Positions 33,345-41,779 of a DNA stretch of 64,000 nt are shown one piece after another. The first letter of the stretch is position 1, and each line of letters starts with the position of its first letter. This DNA is from Timema cristinae. Its lineage: Eukaryota; Arthropoda; Insecta; Phasmatodea; Timematidae. Made by a program: the position numbers and the translations under genes. Location of the stretch: contig JBCFYV010000001.1 of assembly GCA_039000515.1 (NCBI GenBank), positions 59,764,234 through 59,828,233 on the forward strand, in the 5' to 3' direction. Below the pieces are notes generated by a model. It did not search any database, was not told the origin of the DNA, and saw only the letters and a list, made by a program, of their open reading frames with translations.

Positions 33345-33613
33345 ACGTAACCTAGTGGTGGCCATCTTGTGATATAGCCACTATGTTTTATTTTTTTGTA
33401 AATGATGTAATATCAAATGGCTGATTTAAACCTGCATAGATTTAAAACAAAAATTGACCTTTATAGGTGCAGTACAAGCCAAGATAATTAAATGTACACT
33501 ATTTTGGGCTGTCATTTTGGATTTGTGAATTTTCCTGTTGTAACCCAATATTGTCAACTCTACAACCGATTTTAATTTGTTAAATGGCCCCTTGGGTGTA
33601 CCAATAATACACA

Positions 33614-34807
33614 TTTATAGTATTAAACGTCTCTAGGTTTTCTCTCCACCAAATCGACTACACAATGTTGAGGCTATACCTACCTAAAACTCTGCTGAAA
33701 CCAAAGATTCCATTTAGCTTCATACAGTTCCTAATCTTTCTATATTTAAATGGCTATAATATTCTTTGATGAACGTGTTACTCTTTGGACAGGTTTGGAC
33801 ATATTTCAGAATACTTTTACTATTTTAAGGTTTTCAATATATGCTATGTTGCAGTTTGTATATTTCGACATGTGTTCTCCTTGAATTTTATTCCCACATA
33901 GTGGATTATTCCGTATTTTCATCTTGAGAAAACTATCCATCTTTATGCCTTAAGAAGACCAAAACGACTAAATATTTAGTCAGTTAATGAAGAAGAAACT
34001 AAACGGGATTCTCAAAGAATTTAACACTAAAATAAAAGAGATGGAGGGCTCTATAAATAACCAATTAGAACCAGATTTTGAATTATTAGCTTCAGCTATT
34101 TATACAATGTATACATGTAGCTCATAGATAGATATTTCTGCGTCAGATGGTACATTTCATAGACATAATAATTCTATAGGTACGAACCAATTGAAACTTA
34201 CTAGTGTCTGCTAAAGAATTTATTTGAAGTTTTATTTTGGACAAAGAGGTTCTTTAGTTACTTATTGAGATCCAAACAAATGGATACAGCAATGTAAAAC
34301 CTAGTTTTGAGATTTTTACATGAAATAATTTTTAAAAATACACAGATTTATAATAAAACTTCATGAACGAAGACTATTTATTAGTTTACTATCTACAATT
34401 TATAATAGAAATCATCCCTTTTAACATTCGCATGTGATGCATTATAAATATTTACATTCATTAACAGAAGTATGGTGGTACGACCATTTTGATTACGTCA
34501 TATGTGAAACCCCACACACTATTGTTTTTAAAGGTGCTATATTTTGCTTACTTATCTGATGGTAAATTAGGAATACCTTATTGCACTTTTGGAATTTCTA
34601 AGGTGAATAAAAGTGACCTAGCTCTTGGACTATTCATATAATGCAAAATTAAGTATAGTATTGTGCCAATAAATAATGAGTGTTGAATTAAAACAAAAAT
34701 AAAGTAAAATTGTTTGGTTGTAAATAACCTTGAACAATGAAAATTCATATTAATAAAATGCCATAAATTCTTTGAAAACTGAAGATGCATCCGTTTTATT
34801 TCCACAG
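33614..34807. other. Syn: Intronic DNA before the synapsin exon
   Basis: AT-rich. The last 40 bases carry the acceptor: TTTTATTTCCACAG. Otherwise nothing recognised. Confidence 0.45.
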
Positions 34808-35093
34808 GTCCAAGTACTTCAGAGGGAAACGTTTACACGGAGACTACGACATCCGAGTGGAGCAAGCAGAATTCAAGGAACTGTCTCTAATAGCGAGTGC
34901 AGATGGAGGCACCACTGTCAGTATGGCAGTGTTTCGTAATGGCACAAAGGTCATGCGTTCCTTCCGGCCAGACTTCCTACTGGTGCGTCAAAACCTGAGG
35001 GATGCTGGAGAAGACAACAGAAACCTACTGCTCGGCTTTAAGTTCGGAGGAGTACATAGCATCAACACATTGCACGCTATATACAACTTCCAG
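34808..35093 (+). CDS. Syn: Synapsin C-domain exon (W)SKYFRGKRLHGD to IYNFQ
   Basis: This 286-base internal exon encodes about 95 residues of the synapsin pre-ATP-grasp/C domain. Diagnostic blocks in order are SKYFRGKRLHGD, DIRVEQAEF, VFRNGTKVMRSFRPDFLLVR, QNLRDAGEDNRNLLLGFKFG and SINTLHAIYNFQ. These match fly synapsin as I remember it, where the chain continues DKPWVF in the next exon. The acceptor TTCCACAG precedes the single G that completes the Trp codon from the exon at 4206-4308. The donor is CAG|GTCAGAG at 35094, phase 0. There are no stops, frameshifts or odd residues, unlike every transposon frame here, which argues for a live gene. The in-frame ATG at 34785 lies in the intron and is not a start. 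Confidence 0.95.
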
Positions 35094-35779
35094 GTCAGAG
35101 GTCATCTCTTCATTCGTTACCATAACTCAGTTCCTTTCTCTCTCCAGGTAATAATCGTATTCCTACTGGATTCTAGAATGATTCCGAGATTAATCCTTCT
35201 GTACCCTTCAATAGATTTCCTATCTCTTTCTCTTCATCTGACTTAATATTTCCTTCCCTATGAACAAGAAGTATAAGTAGCCCAAATTTCAAAATAAAAA
35301 AAATATTGGTTCAAATAAATACAAGCGGATTCTTTAAGTTTATATATTGAGAGAAAAAAAATATATATGATATAACTCTCTTTTCAATATTTCACTGTCA
35401 TCATTGCCAATTCACAGCGGAGGATGTAGGAGATTAAACCAGCACACAATACAGTGATCTGTAATGTGTAATGTTTTTTCCCAAACAAGCTTCTTCATGA
35501 TTTTCTCAGTATCTATAAAGTTCTATTCATTGTCACATCACATATTAATTGGTATTCCTGGTCTATCTACAAAATGACGTAAAACTTGAATGAAAACGTT
35601 AGTTGACAGGGGAAGCTGTTAACTCTAAATGACCTTCCCGAAATACAGCGCAATTAAATAACCATATCGAAGCCATTTGTTCTCCATTGATGAATATAGG
35701 ACTAGGACCAGGAAAGTCAAATATAATGATTTCAAATAAAAAAATGCGTACTAGATCCACTGGTAATGTTGCAGAAACA
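35094..35779. other. Syn: Start of the next synapsin intron, no recognised feature
   Basis: The donor GTCAGAG opens this intron. The frame from the exon runs on to 35246 by chance. The expected next residues (DKPWVF) are not found anywhere to 64000, so this intron is at least 28.9 kb long, not counting unknown sequence in the gap. Confidence 0.55.
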
Positions 35780-36124
35780 TTCTATAAATGTTTTCCTCCC
35801 TGTCTTTTAGAGTGAATAGACTTGGAGATTTCAGAAGGAACAGCCTTACGTCCTCCAAGGATCCAGAAATCTTACACAAACATGACGAATCTTAAGCTTC
35901 TCATGGATTGTGAGATTGGCAGCTTGGTTATGAGCTGATAAAACAATTGGACAACTAAAATGTGTGCTATCATGTCTTTGCGTGGTTCTTGTTTTCAAGC
36001 GCACAATTCCATTTTTGTCTTTGTAAGGCCGTAAGGATACAAATTTTTTATTATTGACATCAATATTGGATTCACATTGAATGTAGTTGATAACTTTCTT
36101 TGCCACATTGTTAATTTCAGCCAC
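35780..36124 (-). pseudogene. Retroelement integrase zinc-binding region remnant, BEL/Pao-like
   Basis: The - strand translation has a PYKDKNGIVRLKTR block, then FSCPIVLSAHNQAANLTIHE, and, after a frameshift, FWILGGRKAV. In BEL/Pao polyproteins the segment before the integrase core reads about D..GLIRVGGRL ... HPIILP ... LLI...H ... G.Q..L..LR..FWI..GR+.VR, so spacing and motifs fit. The first His of the HHCC finger is present (TIHE). The second His and both Cys are not clear. Only about 115 residues remain. Confidence 0.6.
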
Positions 36125-36583
36125 TAAAGCTATCGATTTTTTTTCTAAAAATGTTTATAAAACAACGTATCCATGATACAAGATGAATTATTTTCTGGTT
36201 GGCTGAGAAATCAAAAAAAATTCCACTCCCACCTACTGTAGATAACTATCTTTTAGGATTAAATCAATATTTTAAAAACTACTTCTGGTGATCTTTATGG
36301 AAACCATAGATCCCTGTTTTAACTTAAACAGTAAATAGTTTCAGTTCTAGGCCAATATACAGACATACTCCATCACTAAAACAATTATTTAGGTCCAGGG
36401 AGCCATGTAACGTCGACATCCATCAAAATATCGATTTTTTTTTACAATCACGATAGTTCCTCTTTCATAGGGGTTGCGATAGAAGAAAAAGTATGTTTTA
36501 TTTAATCTTCTCTACAAAATATTATGTTTGATATATTATTGACTTAATGTAAGCTGTCAGGTCTAAACCAATATTTGTATTGT
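36125..36583. other. Intronic DNA before the assembly gap
   Basis: Nothing recognised. The integrase remnant may extend a little into it but I cannot follow it. Confidence 0.4.
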
Positions 36584-36683
36584 NNNNNNNNNNNNNNNNN
36601 NNNNNNNNNNNNNNNNNNNNNNNNNNNNNNNNNNNNNNNNNNNNNNNNNNNNNNNNNNNNNNNNNNNNNNNNNNNNNNNNNNN
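36584..36683. other. Assembly gap, 100 N
   Basis: Exactly 100 N, the usual placeholder for a gap of unknown size. The real distance between flanks is not known. Confidence 0.99.
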
Positions 36684-36797
36684 CTCCCCATTTATTTTTT
36701 ATAGTGTGTTCTAGTTGCCTAAATAAAAGAATGTGTGTATACTAGTAGACGGAATACTACTAGTCATCAAAAGGAATAGGCTGTCATTGTTGTCTAG

Positions 36798-37185
36798 GTG
36801 CATAGCATCCGATAAATCGGACATCAAAGTTTACCCCTTTGTGGATGATGCCAAAATATTATTTTGGTATGATTGATACGTACATACATTTGGTATAGTG
36901 TAAAAGAGACTTACATTAAAAATAACATGTACATACTTAATACAAAAAAAATATTTCTTACCCTCGGTGTGTAACAACAAAATCAAAAATTTACCATTTC
37001 CACTTATACACACTGCTACATAAAAGACGTGAACTCAACTGCCAGTTTCACTGTAGTTCCTCTTTTCTAAAACCCTATAGTTAACATTAGTTCCAGAATA
37101 TTATGATAAAACTTGAGATTTCCCTCACATTTTAAGACTTTTCACCCGCTTCCGATTTATCGGATGCTATGCACTAATGGGTTAA
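36798..37185. mobile_element. piggyBac-like MITE with 24-bp inverted repeats
   Basis: GTGCATAGCATCCGATAAAT plus CGGA at 36798-36821 is the exact reverse complement of 37151-37174. On the right side the repeat continues outward as CTAATGGG and then TTAA (37182-37185), which read inward is TTAA-CCCATTAGTGCATAG. A TTAA target and CCC-starting ends are typical of piggyBac elements. The left outer end is diverged (GTCATTGTTGTCTAG) and its TTAA is lost. The interior is non-coding. Confidence 0.75.
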
Positions 37186-37327
37186 TGGTTCAGAGAAAAA
37201 AAACGAATTTACCAAAACTCTTCCTTTATTACTTTCGGTTGAATCAAGTTTTACAAATCACAGGGTAGTTAATGGGCACAACATACATTATTGTTATCTC
37301 GAAAATCCACGGTGGTTACAAGAGGTT

Positions 37328-37362
37328 TGCGTATAACCCGAATGGGTAGTAAGACGCGGTGC

Positions 37363-37431
<69 letters not shown>
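37328..37431 (+). mobile_element. Severely 5'-truncated SINE with 11-bp target duplication
   Basis: Only the last 34 bases of the SINE tail (GCGTATAACCCGAATGGGTA GTAAGACGCGGTGC) and about 23 TAA units inserted. The insertion is flanked by TACAAGAGGTT at 37317-37327 and 37432-37442, a perfect 11-bp target duplication. It fixes the 3' end of this SINE family. Confidence 0.92.
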
Positions 37432-37434
<3 letters not shown>

Positions 37435-37514
37435 AAGAGGTTGAATATCTACGCCCTTGGGTTGTGAATGTCTAGTGTGTAGTTATTGGTGACCAATTAG
37501 TAGGGCCGTTCTTT

Positions 37515-37862
37515 ATTGGCGGTACGTTGAGGGAAGGGAAGTTTCGAAACTTTCTGAATGAACAATTACAACAATTACTTGATGAAGTGAATTTGTAAGT
37601 TACACCTAACATGGGTTTCAGCACAATGGTTGCCCAGTGAATTTCTCACATTCTGCAAGAGAAATATTAGGATAGGTCTACAATGGACGTTGTATTGGAT
37701 GGAGTGGTCCAGTTCAATTGTCAGTCAAATCGCCAGACTTAACAGCTCTGGATTCTCTGTAGGTACCTTAGAGACAAAGTGTATCATGATCTAGCAATCA
37801 CTCCAGAAAAACTAAAGGAGCGCATTAAAAATTCTCACAGGAATATTAATAGAGAGACTTAG
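37515..37862 (+). pseudogene. Tc1/mariner-superfamily transposase remnant
   Basis: Across frames one reads NEQLQQLLDEVNL, then HNGCPVNFSHSAREI, CIGWSGPVQLSVKSPDLTAL D, and YLRDKVYHDLAITPEKLKER IKN. This follows the usual order in insect DDE transposases of the IS630-Tc1-mariner type: QHDGAPPH, RWIGRRGP, SPDLTPLDFFLWG, LKD.VY, ELK.RI. The catalytic Asp in QHDGA is mutated and several stops or frameshifts are present. Confidence 0.7.
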
Positions 37863-37900
37863 GTATGTGCTTATCCATATTTTATAATGTACCATTCTAC

Positions 37901-38290
37901 CTGACTCAGGGAGTGACCGGACCCAATTTGCGCCAATCTAACTGGCTCAGGGAGTGACCGGACCCAAATTGCGCCAATATACCTGGCTCAGGGAGTGACC
38001 GGACCCAATTTGCGCCCATCTACCTGACTCAGGGAGTGACCGGACCCAATTTGCGCCAATCTAACTGGCTCAGGGAGTGACCAGACCCAAATTGCGCCAA
38101 TATACCTGGCTCAGGGAGCGACCAGACCCAATTTGCGCCCATCTACCTGACTCAGGGAGTGACCGGACCCAATTTGCGCCAATCTAACTGGCTCAGGGAG
38201 TGACCGGACCCAAATTGCGCCAATATACCTGGCTCAGGGAGTGACCGGACCCAATTTGCTCTAATATACCTGGCTCAAGGTGTAACCTGA
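37901..38290. repeat. 41-bp minisatellite with a trimeric 123-bp higher-order unit
   Basis: The unit is about CTCAGGGAGTGACCGGACCC then AATTTGCGCCAATCTAACTGG, period 41, about 9.5 copies. Three variants alternate in fixed order (ends CAATCTAACTGG, CAATATACCTGG, CCATCTACCTGA), giving a 123-bp superunit repeated about three times. The last two copies are more diverged. Degenerate CAATTCGGnnCnnCCC strings continue near 38970-39050. Confidence 0.92.
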
Positions 38291-38440
38291 CCCGAATCGT
38301 GCCAACTGTAAAACCAACACAAATAAATAAAAATAGGTCCAAACAAGCATCTCCAGGACCAGAATACAATTTTACAGAATTCATTTTTAAAGTGAATTAG
38401 CAAGCAGTTGTCAACATTATGCTAAGAGTGTAGGACTAAA

Positions 38441-38836
38441 TTACACTACCCAACTTCTGTTTAGCAGGATATCTTGAATGACACACACTTCAAAGATTAA
38501 TCTACCTATATATTCATCCCTAATATGTTTCAGTTTTTTTAAATAAATGAATGATTGATTAGGTTTAGTTTTCTTGTTCATGTTTTTAACATTATCTTCT
38601 AGTACACTGTTGATGCGAATGTGTTTGTCAATTTGAACCGACTTTAAACTTTTCACAAAGACAAAAAACTTTGGGTGTGATGAAGCATATGTTGAGTTAA
38701 ATCTTGAATTGAGGCTCTTGCACGCATTTGTTGCCCTCCTCAAGTCAGATGAGTCAGCGGCCCAAATGTACGGCAGGAATGTGACGTACTCCACTTCATA
38801 TATGTATGTTTCCGTTAGGTAATATGTGAAACTCAT
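38441..38836 (-). pseudogene. MULE-like transposase C-terminal fragment
   Basis: A 131-residue open stretch. YYLTETYIYEVEYVTFLPYI WA is followed by RRATNACKSLNSRFNSTYAS SHPKFFVFVKSL and then IDKHIRINS. I recall insect MULE-type sequences of the form DYL.D.YI ... FPP.IWA ... RTTNACESFH..FN ... HPNIF.F...L ... Y.K+RS, so the match is good in order and spacing. In MULEs this lies after the last catalytic residue. No upstream catalytic region is visible and the frame ends in unrelated sequence, so I treat it as a remnant despite being open. Confidence 0.6.
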
Positions 38837-38849
38837 TAGTTTAGCATTG

Positions 38850-39690
38850 ACTGGTTGGATGCTGATCAGATCCCAGAATATGTCTTCTACTTTTTCGGGC
38901 TTTAAGTAGGAGATCTAACTGAACTGGACCTACAATTTGGGTCTTCACCCTCTTCTAACTAGACTAGACTTGGCACAATTCAACTAAAATGGGCTTGGCC
39001 CAATTCGGAGAATCCTTAGTGAAGGTCAATTATCTGGCGCAATTCGGGGCTACCCAATAATTTTATTTACCGCTGCCCTCACACCATCTAGAATATATAA
39101 TATTATTTTATGAAATAAAGAAACCATTCAATTTGTTCTACCTATGTTTTGGTCTTGGCTTAGAGTAATTTACCACCTCCACTCCTATATATAAACTGTA
39201 TCAGGTTGTTTTCTCAAAGGTATTGATCAGATAACAACGCTTTTTGAACAATATAAAATTAGCAACTACATATAAGTTGTAGCATCCAAAAGGGGCAGAT
39301 GCCAACAAAAAACATCGAAAATATAAACACTACAAAAAAAGGGGGGAGGGGGGTTTAACCCAGAGCGAGTGCTGAGGAGTTATTAATGTGACCCTCTATC
39401 TCAACCAGACGGCAAGAGACTTCAGCCTCAGTAAAGTTCATACTAAACCAAAACTTTTGACAAATAACCTTGGGAAAAATGGGATAAATATATAATAAGA
39501 ATTAGTATAAGTCAAAGTTAGTCGATATTTATTAACCATAACTCAATTAGATTTATAACAGTTCCTCCAAATTTATACATTGTTGATATTGCGAAGTATA
39601 AAGAAAATAGAATAAATTCATAACAACTATTAATTGAAGTCAAAGCTAAAGAGTCAGATGGTAAATATTCATCAGATTACTTAAATGTTA
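38850..39690. other. Intronic DNA with no recognised feature
   Basis: Includes a G-run (39340-39352). No coding motif. Confidence 0.4.
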
Positions 39691-40020
39691 ACTTTAAGAT
39701 GTCGCCCATTAGAAATGGCGCATAGTAAAAACAACATGACAATTTGGATTCCATCATTAAATATTAATCCTTTAAAAAAAGGCACCTAGTCAATGGCAAC
39801 AAGACAATCTAATTTCAAACATAATATATATGTCCATTAGGAATGGTACATAGCGTATGACAATAAGATATGTTAAATTCAAATACTAAATATTAGTCCA
39901 TAATAAATGGCTCATAGCGTATGACAATAAGATATGTTAAATTCAAATACTAAATATTTGTCCATAATAAATGGCTCATAGCGTATCACAATAAGATAAA
40001 CTAATTCAAATACTAACATA
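39690..40020. repeat. ~64-bp tandem repeat, about 4-5 copies
   Basis: The unit GTCCATAATAAATGGCTCAT plus AGCGTATGACAATAAGATA and an ATTCAAATACTAAATATT tail repeats with period 64 at about 39897 and 39961. More diverged units lie at about 39703 (GCCCATTAGAAATGGCGCAT), 39770 and 39833. Confidence 0.85.
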
Positions 40021-40439
40021 GTTCCCGCGAACATTAATTTTAAAAAATACAGTACATAATCGATACAATCGATTAGTCGTGACTCTACTGGCGCTAAGTC
40101 GCCCTGACCTTGCAAATAAGGTGATCTCAGGAAAAAAACTATCTTCTTAAGTGTAAGATTGATTTTTTAGGTTATTTGAAATTTAAGCCAAAATTGAATT
40201 TGGAAAAGATTTACATTAAAAAAAAAGGTTATAATTTGCCGAAAATGGATTTAGATCTTACATTTTATGAAGTATAAAGCCGGAGCTTATCCTATCCCTG
40301 ATATGACTCAGGCCCAATTGTAAAGTTCGTAGCCACAGGCACCAGAATATATACCCTAAAGCACAGAAGAGGGGAAGATGGGAAAAAAAGGGGGGAATAA
40401 CATACTAGAATAAAAAAAGGAACACAAGAAGCGCAAGTT

Positions 40440-40643
40440 GATTCGCTTCGAGAGAGGCCGTGGGCGTTCCGGAATCTTCTCGGAGGGGATCTCTTTACTG
40501 CGCAAGTCCATTCAACCCAAGGCGTTGGCTTGAACTTGCCATTCAGTCTTCACAGTCAGTATTCAATTTTCCCGGTTCGGTGAAGGTGCGTTAGGTGGTT
40601 TTGTGTCGTTCTTCCACGCAGCCCCAGTCAACAAGCAAATGGG
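40440..40643 (+). promoter_or_regulatory. GC-rich island with initiator-like site and splice donor
   Basis: A CpG-rich stretch in AT-rich surroundings. It has an arthropod initiator-like TCAGT at 40555-40559 and ends with AAATGGG|GTAAGT (donor at 40644), where the ATG at 40639 would put one full codon plus two bases before the splice. This is what an alternative first exon looks like. No downstream exon was found, so it is only a candidate. Confidence 0.25.
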
Positions 40644-41039
40644 GTAAGTCTTGACTATTTCTGTTTGTCTCGTGTCTATTATAAAACATCCGATGCTACA
40701 AAGTTCTCAGAGAAGAATCTGGTCAAAAATAAGGGCTAATATCACAATAACAAGCCTAGTATGTAGACTTGGGATGTGGTATCGAAAGAAAAGTATCGCT
40801 ATTGTAATCATTAAATTATCGGAAGAAAAATATCGATACCGTACAAGTATCGAATGAAAAGTATTAAAAACAGTATCGTTATCTAAATTTTAATGCGGAA
40901 AAAAGTTTTTTACCTAATAGTTATAGTAATAATAACAATTTTGGAATAATAATTGTATTTTAATATCTACTCAAACAATAAAAATTAACGGTTTTTAATA
41001 TTTTAAAACAAATTTTAAAAGATGCATTTTCACTATTAG

Positions 41040-41490
41040 TCTAGGAGATAGCAGCTTATATCACGTGTGCACTTATAAATGCCCTAAATTTGATTACTGG
41101 GCATTATTATACACCTATAGTAGTGCTAATAAACATTGGTCACATAGCTCAAATCATGGTCGTTTGGCCGCCATATTGAAAAATCGCCGCCCTATTGCTT
41201 AATTTTCAACATACCCAGCGATCCGATTTTAATATCTATAAGTTCATTTTACTCCCTTTTGAAAGATAAATAAATATTGTTCATACTTTCTTTTATGAAC
41301 CTAGTATCTTTTGAACAAAAACTAAAAAAGAAGCAAAAATAGTGCTAATTTTCGGTCTAATGTGTCTCCGTATTATTTGATCATATTTTAATGTTTATAG
41401 CTTATTTTACTCCTTTTTATAGGGCAAATAAACCATCATTATACACTTTATTTTGATAAACCCAGTATTTATTGAGATATTCTAATGTAT
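41040..41490 (+). repeat. Left long inverted repeat of the 5.67-kb element
   Basis: Matches the reverse complement of 45460-45905. Shared strings include GCCCTAAATTTGATTA, ATTGGTCACAT, ATCATGGTCG, GCCATATTG, TTGCTTAATTTTC and TTTACTCCTT. Within the arm a ~150-base unit (AT.ATTTTAAT.T.TATA..T.ATTTTACTCC) occurs twice, so the TIR is itself a diverged tandem duplication. Confidence 0.85.
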
Positions 41491-41576
41491 CTTTATTGTG
41501 TAGTTGCAAATTAATTTAGAGTATGCCCATTTTATTTTTATGTTTTGTATTGTTGCATACAATTTAATTAAGTTGT

Positions 41577-41779
41577 AGTGAAACAAAATGAGTGAAATAG
41601 TGAAGCAACATGAGTGAAGTAGTGAAGCAATATGAGTGAAGTAGTGAAGCAATATGAGTGAAGTAGTGAAGCAATATGAGTGAAGTAGTGAAGCATTATG
41701 AGTGAAATAGTGAAGCAATATGAGAGAAATAGTGAAGCAACATGAATGAAGTAGTGAAGCAACATGAGTGAAGTAGTGG
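41577..41779. repeat. 22-bp tandem repeat, about 9 copies
   Basis: GTGAAGCAATATGAGTGAAG TA repeats with period 22 just inside the left TIR, before the coding remnant. Because 66 bases is a whole number of codons, a 141-codon frame stays open on the - strand; it reads a 22-residue repeat such as HYFTHIASLLHS and is an artefact. Confidence 0.92.

Larger units (their letters stand above)
31163..33613 (-). mobile_element. 2.45-kb element with ~270-bp terminal inverted repeats
   Basis: The left end (31163-31440) and right end (33345-33613) are reverse complements at roughly 75-80 percent. Shared strings include ATCCAAAATGACAG, CCAAAATAGTGTACATTTAA, ATCATTTACAAA and TTGTAGAGTT. Outer ends are TTGTACCCTCAAGG (left) and TTGGTACACCCAAGG (right, reversed). 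A TTTAT string flanks both sides and could be a 5-bp target duplication, but this is weak. The interior carries one protein fragment on the - strand. Confidence 0.7.
4309..34807 (+). other. Syn: Synapsin intron, about 30.5 kb, filled with repeats
   Basis: It is bounded by donor GTGAGT at 4309 and acceptor TTATTTCCACAG ending at 34807, with matching phase on both sides. Apart from transposon remnants no coding segment is recognisable inside. A TIMP gene is nested in a synapsin intron in flies and vertebrates; I looked for a TIMP-like cysteine-rich frame on both strands and did not see one, but it could lie in another intron outside the window. Confidence 0.8.

Noticed and set aside
4309..34807. 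TIMP gene nested in the synapsin intron, as in flies and vertebrates
   Set aside because: No signal peptide plus cysteine-rich NTR-like frame seen on either strand; it may be in a different intron.
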